A stretch of 64,000 bases of DNA, taken from NCBI RefSeq assembly GCF_964355755.1, contig NC_092678.1, positions 16,836,922-16,900,921 on the forward strand, written 5' to 3'. Below, piece by piece: positions 45,356-57,100 of the stretch; position 1 is the stretch's first letter; each line of letters begins with the position of its first letter. Below the pieces are notes generated by a model. The model worked only from the letters and a program-made list of their open reading frames with translations. It was not told the DNA's origin and did no database searches. The position numbers and the translations under genes were made by a program. This DNA comes from Antedon mediterranea (lineage: Eukaryota; Echinodermata; Crinoidea; Comatulida; Antedonidae).

Positions 45356-45600
45356 ATTTCGTGGGAAATACCAGGATAGCTCATAAAATAATTTATTTAT
45401 TTTCATTAGTCTAAATAGAATGCAATTAATAGTTTAAATAATACATATTGAAATTATTATCATCATAACAATCTTTTGATAACGTATTTATTTTAGCTAT
45501 ATCAAAGTGGGCTTCGTGATGTAATGAATATGTAAAAAGTACAAATATTTTGATATCAATAGTCCCCCATGGTTAAACATGCATATTGTTATTAAGAGTT
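45356..45600 (+). repeat. GGGAAATACC module
   Basis: GGGAAATACC (45363-45372) followed about 200 bp later by CCCCATGGTTAAACATGCAT (45566-45585), with an AAATTATTAT segment between. Matches the modules at 37695 and 42419. A lone right-hand block, CTTGGTTAAACATGCA, recurs at about 47376. Confidence 0.55.
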
Positions 45601-47140
45601 TAATGCACTATTGGTTTTCATCAAAACAACACATTTAAGTATATTCTACTAATTCAAAACAATGTCTGTCTACTTTTAAGCATGACACAACATAGAAGGA
45701 AATATCTGACTCCAGTTGTACTTCCTCTATTTAAATCAATACTAATTTATAATATCTCATGGGGCTTTAAAAAGATGAAGGTACTTAGTACCACTAACTG
45801 GAACAGGAAACAGAATAAAAGAAGAGGTCTGATTCCAGCTGTGCAAACCTATAGTTAAATCAATAACCCTACTAATTAGCACTTAGAGCCATTACAAAAG
45901 ATGAACGCAATATGTAACAAAATACTTCAACCAAGATAGCGACTTTAAGTGGCAAATTCTCAGATAAAAAGACAAACTAACTAATTACGCATTCAATTTC
46001 TATATTATAGTTGAAACCTAAAGAAACAAAATAATCAGACAGTAACTAAACTAATTTAGAAACGTACATAAAACTAAAAAATACTAAAGTAAAATAGCAA
46101 GTAATATGAAAAACTTGAGGAAACTAATCCGGGAATTAAGCATAGCAGCAGGTATAAAAGCTTGGAAGATTTCCTGGTGAAGTACAATATAAGTAACTCA
46201 AAAGCGAGAGGAGAGAATTGTTTTTATTTTGTCTTTTGTGAGATCCATTCACCTTTATTTCTTTTTCAGTATATTATATATTGTCACATACGTATTACAA
46301 TATTGAATAGTTTATATTGATTACAAAGTCAATTAAATGCAAATGATGTGTTAGTGTGGTGAAATACTCGTGTGTTACGATAATTTTAAACATGAATTGA
46401 TTTTCTTTTTACAGACTGGCTAATTTAGTTCTGAAAATATTTTTGTATAAGCCTCCTAGAAGAGTAAACTTGTGGAATTTCACTACTGCTTCCTGCCACA
46501 CCTAACACGCATAGTCTACTAACTAAAGTTTGCAAATTTGTGTAAACTTCGAGGTTTGGTAAGACAAGTTTTAAGTGTAGACCAAGTCGGTGAATTGCAG
46601 AAAAATAGTTTGTAGAAGTTAGGGCGTGCATCTTTTTGATAAATACAATTATTGCTAGTGTACAGTATAGACTAAAGGCTCTTAGTAACTAAAAGTTATA
46701 AAATGTGTTTTGTAATGTCCATTGTATCGGATCATTGAAACTGTCGTTCCTATTTATAAAAAAAGACTAACATGTTTTAAAACATATTTCGTGTTCATTT
46801 CTAAATGCTGTCGATTGACTTGCTTTTTGTAATCATATATGATAATGATAAAGATAATGATTGACTGATCACTTTATTTCAGAATAACAAATTTCATATA
46901 TACAACAAACAATAAAAAACGGAAAATAACATAAGATTTTCTCCCGTGTAGTGAAGAGATTTGAAGATAGTAACAGATAGTTCGTAGTACACTAACAAGA
47001 TCATTTTAAAGCTCTTATTCTAAAACCATAGACGCACTTGCGGACATGCTCGTAAAAAGAGGGTAATCTCCACGTGGTAAACATGTCAATAGCACTACAG
47101 TGCTTAGGTAAGCCTAGCAAAGAATTGTTAGCAGAAAAAG
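45601..47140. other. AT-rich intergenic sequence
   Basis: No gene recognised. The 68-codon - strand frame at 46425-46631 has no motif I can place. Confidence 0.45.
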
Positions 47141-47215
47141 TAGTTATTATAATATTATTTGCATTAGTATAAATTCTAAATAATGACTAATGCAAATAAT
47201 ATAGTTATAACTATA
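47138..47215. repeat. Short hairpin with 17-bp perfect arms
   Basis: ATATTATTTGCATTAGT (47152-47168) and its exact complement (47186-47202), separated by 17 bases, with partly matching AT-rich extensions outside. Each arm contains ATTTGCAT, the POU octamer. The size would suit a small structured RNA, but there is no evidence of expression. Confidence 0.5.
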
Positions 47216-48559
47216 TAATAACAAAAACATTTACTTAGCAAACTGGAAATAGAATTAAATTAATTTTAATTTACTTATCGGTACATCAAAGTTACCGGTA
47301 AGCAAAATGATAAATATAAATGCTAATGAATGTTTAAAAAGCACACATAACAATGCTTCGATACCATTAATTTTCCTTGGTTAAACATGCAGTCTGTACT
47401 AAAAGTTTATTATGCACGCAGCTACAGTTTTTTTCAAATTAACAAGTGACAACTTGTTGCCAATCAATGGCTTAGGGCTTAAAATGGTTTTGAAAACCTA
47501 TTAAATTCAGTTTACTGTATTCTTCGAAACGACCATGTTTGTTTTAAAAGGACTGATAAGCCTAAATTATGCAAAATCTATGTCAAAAAATGTTGGCATG
47601 GACTTGATCTCTTTTCTGATGGACCTGCAAACATTGTTTTGTGCTGCTTTCATTACAGATTTCCTCGTTCTTCTTTAGCATTGTGATAGTGCTATACAGT
47701 CAACATACACAGTAGGCTGCATTCTATACATATTGCTCTCAGCTTTATTTAACAATTTTCTACCATACAATTGAAAAATAATAGTAAAAGCAATAACTTA
47801 TTTACGACAGAATGTTGTTGAATAATTGCACTTTTATTTGTGTACTTATTATGAAAAAAATTGAAAATTAGTAACGGTAATTTCCATTTGTGTGGACATC
47901 AATATTAAAGTTTAAGCGAACTCACATTTACAATGAAATAATTGAGTTGTAAAAACATTAAACTTGGATAGCTTTTGTTATTATATTGACAACAAGCAAG
48001 CTCAGTATTCTAATGGTAATTCATTAACGATTGTCGTACAACAAAATAATATCTACAAGCACAATAAACTTCCATAGACATTGTGCATAATCATGGTGGA
48101 TCCAATTAGGCGAACTAACATTTCAAAAGAAATAATTTGGTTGTAAAAAAACATAAACCTAGATATTATTGACAAAATATCTATTTTCTAACACAAATAT
48201 CAATGTTATTGTCAATTGCGAGAAAACTTATTACCTAACTTGATTAGTGAAAAAAAACCCATTAATATATTTAAAGTCAAAGAAACCTAACAATGTGCGG
48301 TATACAAGGTTGGAAGCAGAGAGAGGTAATTGGCTTTTTTGGCTTATAATATTTAATGTTTTTGAACGAATGTTGTTAAAATATTTGGAAATCCAGTCAA
48401 AAATCAATTTTTTAACAGTTGGTATGCTGCCAACTTGATGGGGTTTACAAACAAATTTTATTTATGTATTGTTTATTCAAATTTCTGCCAATAACAAAAC
48501 AAACAAAATATAAAAGACAAGGAAAGACCGAATATAATATACTAGTTGGTCAACCAAAA
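47216..48559. other. AT-rich intergenic sequence
   Basis: Nothing recognised apart from the isolated TTGGTTAAACATGCA block near 47376. Confidence 0.45.
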
Positions 48560-48720
48560 AACACAGAAATAGAAAACGAAATAGTTCAACTGCAAAACAT
48601 TTTCGTAAAAATACGTAAGAATTAAAATAATTATGTAGTTTACATTTAACAGAATTATTATTACAAATTTCATCGTGCAATTTGTTCCAAATGATTGGAA
48701 CGCACGTATGAAATGAAATA
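48560..48720 (-). mobile_element. Non-LTR retrotransposon remnant (reverse transcriptase C-terminus)
   Basis: The - strand reads CVPIIWNKLHDEICNNNSVK followed by CKLHNYF, matching the spacing of the 'WNSLP...FKxxLKxYL' end of CR1/L2-like reverse transcriptases. Short and degraded. Confidence 0.4.
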
Positions 48721-49049
48721 GAATATATTATATAGAATTGTATAGTGCAATTTGATAAAAAATGATGAACATATTATATCTTGCATGCAGCTAAAAGGAT
48801 ACCAAGGGTAGATAAAGTACGAAGTAATAAGTTGGGGATTTATAAAGAAGAAATTAAATAAAGTTAGATAAAGATTAATGAATTAATCAAATTGTCACAA
48901 ACTTTCATAATTGGATGTTCTTGTGAATGGGATGACAATCATGGTAAAACAAAAAGTAAAGTTTTATTCAGGAGGAGAGTCACCTTCTTGAAAAAAAATT
49001 ATGTAGGCCTTATTGTCCTTATTGAAACATTTTGAACAAGATATAATCT

Positions 49050-49498
49050 ATGTTTTACAACAGAAATCGGGCAAAAAGAGTTCATATTAACATTTAACGC
49101 ACAATGCGTGTGCAAAAACCTTCGCATTCATGGCAATTTTTTAAACGCTTAAAATTGGCTGAAACGTACTCTTATTTCATCGAAAATAAATTTTGACAAT
49201 TTTGAAAAAAAGCGCGCGTACGCATGCGTTACATGCGCTACGCACGTAATTGTATTGCCATATGATGATTTATGCCCTGAAATGTATGAGTACCAAATTG
49301 TATTCAATTGTGATTCATGCTTGTAGACCGCGTAATTTTTTATTGCGCACCGTGAAAACATAACCACATCGATTCCTGGCCATAAGGAATATACTGTGAA
49401 AATTTGACTTAGCTAGATGAAATTGATATCAAGAAAAGGCCATATACAAGTTAGTGTTTACCGACCGACCGACCTACCAACCGACATAGTGAACTGTA
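49050..49498 (+). repeat. Dispersed repeat with GCGCGCGTACGCATGCG core, copy 2
   Basis: Aligns over its full length with 3743-4197: TTTTTTAAACGCTTAAAATT, the alternating GCGCGCGTACGCATGCGTTA core at about 49211, GATTCCTGGCCATAAGGAAT, and the CCGA run ending in CATAGTGAACTGTA. Confidence 0.75.
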
Positions 49499-50972
49499 TT
49501 ATTATATTAAAACTGTATCATTGTAAAAACAAACCCGGATATAAATATAAACACATCATGTTTTCTACAAATATGTCCGGTTAGTAGAGAAGATTATATT
49601 TTTCACCTCATCCTCTATAGTGCAATATGATTGCATTGTATGTTTAATTGACTTAACCAGATAAAGGGTCATTACATGCCTCCTTTCCTATTTCTACCTG
49701 AATGGACGAACAGACATCAAGATTGTTTAAAACCCACAGCCGGAAGTCAAAACATGGATAATGTTTCCCTGATTTGTTACATAATTTTCCAGTGGGGTCA
49801 AATTGGGTCATCATGTTTCCTGTTCCATATTTTTTAGATTATTAATCTAAAGAATACACATTTTCCTTCGGCCCTCTAACAGAAACCCGGAACCATGCTC
49901 AAATGAATGCTGAAACCCATGCTATATAAACCGCCCGATTCTTATTGTATCTAGAGATTCGCCAGTATCCCTAATATAGCATCATAATACCAGGGAGTTG
50001 TAAAATAAGAACTCCCTGATAATACATTGCCTAGTAGGCTGCCATAGACCATAACTTAACATGATACAAGCACCCACCACTTGTCAGTGATAAACAAATG
50101 AGCAAATATCGTATCGTATAAACTGTCCGTTGCAATATAGCTATCGTTTCTAAACAGGAGTGTTCAGACTAAATATCATCGATGAAGAGAAAGAGAAAGT
50201 GCAAATTATGAAAACAAAGCAATTAAGAAAATCAACAGAGCAATAAGCGTGAGTGAAACCAATAGTCAACCAGAATCTCAACATGTTTGCGACTCTACAT
50301 AGTTTACCTGTTACCTAGTTTTTCTACTTATAGGCTTACATCGCGGTTTACGATTGAAACTGTTTAATGCTACGTGATGAAATATAAACAAAAACTTAGG
50401 CTATGCAACGAATATGTTTACAGTTCGTTCGCCGTGAAATACGTTCTACTCGGCGGTGAGAAAAGTCGGAGTAAAGTTTCTGCTTGGGTTTGTAGTCTCG
50501 ACAACAATTGGCAGAAATGAGCATTGTATATGGGCCCAAAGTATCGTTTGATTGATTTGTATTTGTTTACCATGCACTTATATTTAGGCATGCTACTAGT
50601 ACTATTTGCATCCATTTTTTAGCCATTGTCGTTTCGCTCCTATCCGATCGTCGTGTTATCGCCGTGACGGGCTCGTTTAGTGGGAAAGAAGTTGTTAAAA
50701 CAAAACATATTCGTAACATAAACACCTACTGTACTGAATCGTTAAACGGGAGCCTAGAGTAAATGCCGAAGATCTTTTTATAAAGTAAAGTACTACTGTA
50801 GTTATAACATTGACATTTAGTTTATAAAGTTTTTAAGGATAGGCCTATTATATTAGCATTATTCTATATTACTGTTGGAAGTTATTTCACGATCTAGGTA
50901 AGTGCAATTCATCGACACTTACAATTGGTCCCGCGTACGCTAAACTCCCTTTCTGTCGCATGTAAAACGCCA
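49499..50972. other. Sequence upstream of MAT copy 2
   Basis: No exon recognised. The 65-codon - strand frame at 50418-50615 has no known motif. Confidence 0.45.
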
Positions 50973-51065
50973 GCCAATCACGGTTCAACCGCTTTACATA
51001 GGGATTGGGTTCAGAAAAAGAGGAGTGGCCACTACCGTGGTGGATGTACTGTAGGCCTATATAAA
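50973..51065 (+). promoter_or_regulatory. MAT copy 2 promoter: CCAAT box, shared blocks and TATA box
   Basis: GCCAATCACGGT (50973-50984), TTTACATAGG (50993-51002), GTGGCCAC (51025-51032) and TATATAAA (51058-51065): the same four blocks in the same order as at MAT copy 1. The distance from CCAAT block to TATA box is 85 bp here and 77 bp there. The TATA box is 108 bp before the first ATG. Confidence 0.75.
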
Positions 51066-51165
51066 GTTCAGCAATTGATAGTATGTACGCATTGCTCATG
51101 TCATTTGCCTCACAAACAGACTTGAAAACACAAGTAGTTAAACCTTGCCGTTTGGTCTACACAAG

Positions 51166-54100
51166 ATGTCGAAAATGTCTGAAACATTTCTTTTTACATC
51201 AGAATCAGTAGGAGAAGGCCATCCAGGTAAGTGTACTTCGTTGGTTTAAGCAAAAAGATTCAATATTTTGAAAAATTGTGCACGCATTACAATTTCATAA
51301 TTTGGTTCCCACTGTAACGCAAAGCAGGACATAGACCAACCAAAAGCGATGGATTATTCGAACTGTCGCTTGTGATTGGTAAATTCGTTTGTGTCCTTAG
51401 GTTTCTGAAATAATTTACCTTACCATATTTGGCACAGTCAGTCGGAATGTTTACAAACATTACCTTCTAATTTGCATTTTTTTCGTTAATTTTGTTTAAA
51501 AATAGTATTATAACATTAGCATTGTACTATTGTAAATTATATACTTTTTCATTGATTTCATTAACCAGATCGAATTCTAATGCGAAATTATAGCTCTAAC
51601 TACAAAAAAAAAAAAATACCACATTATCATATCAGCTGTGAAATTAGTTAGGGAATTTCCAGAAAGTTTTTGGCTGTTCCAAGTGACTTTCTTATTCCCT
51701 TCCATTGAGTCACGTTTTAGATTGTGCTTCATTCGGCCAATCGGAGTCTTGTATTTTGCATATCATATTTCAATAGATGGCGGGCTATATCCATTGTTCC
51801 TCTCCATTTACTTTTAACACGATCCAACCCTAACATAAACCATGGAGAGAAATAAAACCACCCACTCAAATTTTCGGGCAAATTAGATGCGGAATTTCCT
51901 TCAAAAATAAAACGAAAATCCAATAATGTCCTTTTTGTTTTGCTGTTCAGAGCGACTTTCTTACTTCCTAAAGTTAAATCACATTAATTTGAGATTGCAA
52001 TTACGTCATCAAGCTATTTAAAACTAGCAATAGATGGCAGGCTACATTCAAGCACTCAATTTCGCGAAGATTTTCCAACCAGACTATAATATTAAATGAA
52101 TAGTAGTGAACCCACAGAACTATCCTTCGTTAAAACTTTTTACAATTATTTTTTGAGGTGGACAAAATATCTTTTTAATTTACACACAATTATGTATCTT
52201 TTCCAACGTTCGTCTACGTCATAGGTAGCCATAAGCTAGTTTAAGCTAGGCTAGAATAGAAAGGCAGAATAATGACAAGGTATTTTATAGGTGTTCCTAT
52301 GAATGAAATTTAGATACTTTTTTGGACTGAATTAGTCCAAAATTGCTCTCCTTATTTTGAATGTTGTTTATTCTAAATCCAAGCAAAAGAAAAAATAGAA
52401 TAGGTGGCGTTTTTTTATTTCCAACGTGGCCTGTTTTTTTTTTTCGTACAAAAAAGATGAAAAGTAGCCCTACTATCACATTATTGTTTTAGTACACCGT
52501 TTTAATATTTGAATACATTAAAAGCTCAAGGCCTAGATATAGATTCGAGAATAATTTTACACACGAAAAAAGCAAGCAAGCAAGCGTACGATTTTTAAAG
52601 ACTTGCACGTGTGCCGTTAATTCACATTCCACAATTTTCAGAAGAACAAAAATCAGGTGAAACAAAATATGTTTCTACGATATTTTCGTGTCGGTTGCGG
52701 CTTTGCCACAGAACCATACTATTTATTTCTATTTTTAGATATACACTTCCGGTTTAGCCTGGTAATCTAGTAATTACTAAACTTACTTGACTATCACACC
52801 TACCAGCTCAAAAGTCAAATTATCGATAAGTTGAATGCACAACTGAGTAGGCCTTTCATCTTAACTTTTTCATGTGAAATAAATAAACAATTTTATGTTT
52901 TTCTGGATCAACAATGCTCTTACAAAAACCAGATTTCAGAAGCTGAAGATGTTTGGGACCACGTTATTGTCTCTATAGGAGTTAAAATAAATACATTTAA
53001 CTTTTTCTGCGTGCTTTAAACTGTAAATCGGTAAATATCTCTGATACAGAGGAAATTTGAAAAAGCATAGCCAAACAAATGAGGGCGCAATTAAAATGTA
53101 AATAATAATAATATTATTATATGTAGAAAATACAGTATTTAACAAAATCAGCAATAACAATGGATATGTCAGGACGACACTTTCTTTAACCTTAGTTAAC
53201 ATTATAAGGCCTAGCAGAGATCCTCAATATTCATAAATGTTTAATTTTGTTGTAAAACAAAAATCGAGAAAAAAGCAATTGTTAAACGTTTAAAATTGCC
53301 TGAAATGTACACTAATTCCATCGAAAATAAATGTTTTGAAAATTGTAAGTGCGCGTACGCATGCATTATAAGCGCTACACACGTAATTGTATTGCCATAT
53401 GATGAAATATAACCTAACATTTATAAGTACTAAAATTGACTTAGCTAGTAGAGATAAAATTGATCTCAAGATAATTGACGGACAAAATAATTTGAAAGAA
53501 GATTCTGACAAAATCAATAAGTTTATATCCATGATAATGCATATAACCTGATACATCTACCCTTGATGCAAAATAGCGAGAACCATTCGCGTTTATTGGG
53601 ATAGTTGATGGAAGGTGTCTTCTCTTTCTAGATAAACTATGTGATCAAGTAAGTGATGCTGTGCTGGATGCACATCTTGCTCAGGATCCAAACGCTAAGG
53701 TAGCATGTGGTAAGTGTAGACATACCGTACCTTGTAAAGCCTAACTAGTAAAGATTATATGAATGATGTCATTTTCAAAGGGGGCTTATAGGCATAGCCT
53801 AGTCTCGATTCCGGATCCAGAAGATGCTGATCTTCGGAAACAAGTAAACAAATAAGTAAGTGAAATACCCGATGTAGAGTAGTTTGAATATTGGCACACA
53901 ATTACCAATAAAAACTTTATACTCGGAGTTCACCTTTAAATTACAATTGTCTGGAGATACTATGTCTGCTAATGTATGGCCATCAAAAATATTGGTTTGG
54001 GCTAGCCAACTTGGGCTAGAGAAATATCAAACCATGGGAAGTTCTTAGTTTGCATTGAATTAGGCCTACAAAGCTTACAGCATGTTTTTTTTATGGTTTA

Positions 54101-57100
54101 AGAGTCGTGCACGAAGACGGGAATGATTCTTGTTGCTGGTGAGATTTCATCAAATGCAAACGTCGACTATCAGAGAGTCATCAGGAATACCATCGAGAGG
54201 ATTGGCTATAATCATTCTGAAACAGGTATTACACGCTGTTAAATACGATTTACATATTAATATTTGTATAAAGGTATGGCGTATTTAATCAAGCGGCAAG
54301 GCAAAAATCATAATTAATGCATGAGCCTAATTATTTTTTTGTTAAAGAATTACAAGATATTCGACCTATTTTCTAATAACTGAACGTAACCCTCTGAATA
54401 ATCTCTCTCAACTACTGTATTAAAACAACATTGGAAATCGGAAAGTTGCATGGGTTTTGAACCGAGATAAAATAATTTTTAAAAGACAATTTTTAAAATA
54501 GCGCCATTTATAACAACATTTGAGGTTAAGATACGTTTTCATGTGAGATAAGACATTTAAAATATTCTATTGTTTTGTTAAGGTTTTGACTGCAATACTT
54601 GCAATGTACTTGTCGCATTGGAAGAACAAGCCTCCGAGATTGCCGCTGCTGTCCACGTCAACAAGAAGGAGGAAGAAATAGGTGCAGGTGATCAGGTAGG
54701 CCTAGGTGATTTTCTCACCCCATCCACCTACCTTTATTGGTCTATCTCTCTCTCTCTCTCTCTGTTTTTTTTAGAGAGAGACTTAAACTGGATTATTATT
54801 ATTCTATAATAATCAACGATATACTTTTAATTTTTGATATCTATGATTTTAACCACTCGAATGTAGGCCTACAAATTAAAAGTAAAAATTGTACTAATAG
54901 TGTTTGAAGGATACTGTTTGAGGTAATTATGAGAATGAGATCGTTGATCATATTTATCAGATTATTATTAACTATTTTATATAATAGGGCCTTATGTTTG
55001 GTTATGCCACCAATGAAACTGAAGAACTAATGCCATTGACAGTAGTTCTGGCCCATGGTCTTACAAAGAAGTTAGCTGAAGAAAGGAGAAAAGAGAATGG
55101 TAAAATGTCGTACCTCAGACCAGATTGCAAAAGCCAGGTATTTGTTTATGTTTTTATTTTATTCAATCGAAACCAACAGCGATAATTACCGCCACTAACA
55201 GGTTTGATACAAACAAAGCCAAGACTGTCTAAGTCCTAACAATGACCAAAGAACATATAGGCCTATATATATATTTACCGTTAATCTTCTAATTGTAACC
55301 CTGGGTTATTATTCTTTGATTGTTTGTAGGGTGGGTTACTTTTAGAAGGTTTTTACTATTAGAGTAGTAGGTTACTAATACTAATCTTAAATTAGGCACC
55401 TGAAAATAGTAACCCACCCCAACTATTCCGGTCAGCAACTCATAGCAAAAAATTAAAACAGTACCGTACGATCGAAAAAACTAATTTGTTTGAACTCTAA
55501 CTTTATTTTATAAACTCAAAAACACTCAATCCTCCCCCACTCCCGAGACGTGACCAACATGCATTATCTCCTTATTTTCAAAATACGGATGTCATAAACG
55601 ACAATGGAGTCTTCATAATGTCATTTTGTCAATAGCTTTTGTGACTCCCATGGGGGTGGTGGGTTGTTATTATTATAGATTGACTTATAAGGTGGATTAC
55701 TATTAAAAGGAGGGTTACTATTAGAGTGTGGGTTACTATTATAAGATTTACGGTAGCACAAAAATCTCCTGTTCGTCAAATCCGCGTGTAACATTTCAAA
55801 AGGCATTGTCTCCAAAGGACGTTTCAGCCCAGTAACGGAAGTGCAAGTTTTGTATTCGCGTACCAGAGATCTCTATTAATGGTTTGGTGGACAGGCTCTC
55901 TATCAGAATGGCGCCGCTCGGTGTGACCTTTGACCCTGTACTTGCCATACACGTATTTTCAATGCAAAATTGACAAACTGGAGATTTTTTGTGTTATGTT
56001 CTTTTTAGTATCACAAACTAATTACCTATAATCAAGTACTTTTTAAGTCTATGATTGACTATTTTCTAAGTACATCTTTTTGTTGTAGGTCACTGTAGAG
56101 CACAAAATAGTTGATGGATGTTGCGTTCCACTGCGTGTTCACACTGTTGTCATCTCTACTCAACATAGTCCTGATGTAACTCAAGATCAAATAAAGAGAG
56201 ACTTGGAGGAGATTGTAATTCCTGCTGTTATTCCAGCCAAGTACCGTGATAAGAAAATGATTTTCCACTCCAATCCCTCTGGAAGTTTTGTTATCGGTGG
56301 TCCAAAGGTAACATATTCCTTGCCATTCGTAGTGGTAGTAGTTGTTTCATACTGGTACTGGTTCAAATAACCGTCTCACAGAGACATCTGGTAGCCATTG
56401 ACTTGAAGTTGGCATTTGGATGTGTTACTTTTAAATGTAGGCCTACAGTATGAGAGTGACTACTACCAAATTACACAATCACAAAACAACTTATAAAACA
56501 GTTCATATATACAGTTAAAACATTGCTGGGAATTATAAATTTCTGTTGAAGCAGGCTCTAATGAAGTTGCATCTAGTAAGTTGACATTACATTAAAAAAT
56601 ATGATGTTCCGGAAAAAAAACCTTTTTTCTACTAGATTGGTTGATGAGTGATTAAGAAGAAAATATAATCCTCCCTATTAGGACACCTTTTCTGTAAAAC
56701 GAACAAGAGGAAATGTTATGCCCAACCATTATTAAAGGGAATTTTTCTGGGCTTTTAAGGTGTTACGCTAAAGGAATTTCATAAATGACAGATTTATAGT
56801 TACAAAACTGAGCACGATAATGTTAGGCCTGCCATTAAAAAATGGTATGTTGCTTAATTACAGAAGTAACCCTAGATTTATTCAAGTTTTGGGTTAGTAG
56901 AGCTTAGAAAACAGGATTTGTTTAAAGGTCGTACATGATTAAATTATTACTTGCAATTACAGGGAGACGCAGGCCTAACTGGACGCAAGATCATAGTAGA
57001 CACTTACGGTGGATGGGGAGCTCATGGTGGTGGTGCATTCTCAGGCAAAGATGTCACCAAGGTGGATCGTTCTGCAGCATATGCTGCACGATGGGTTGCT

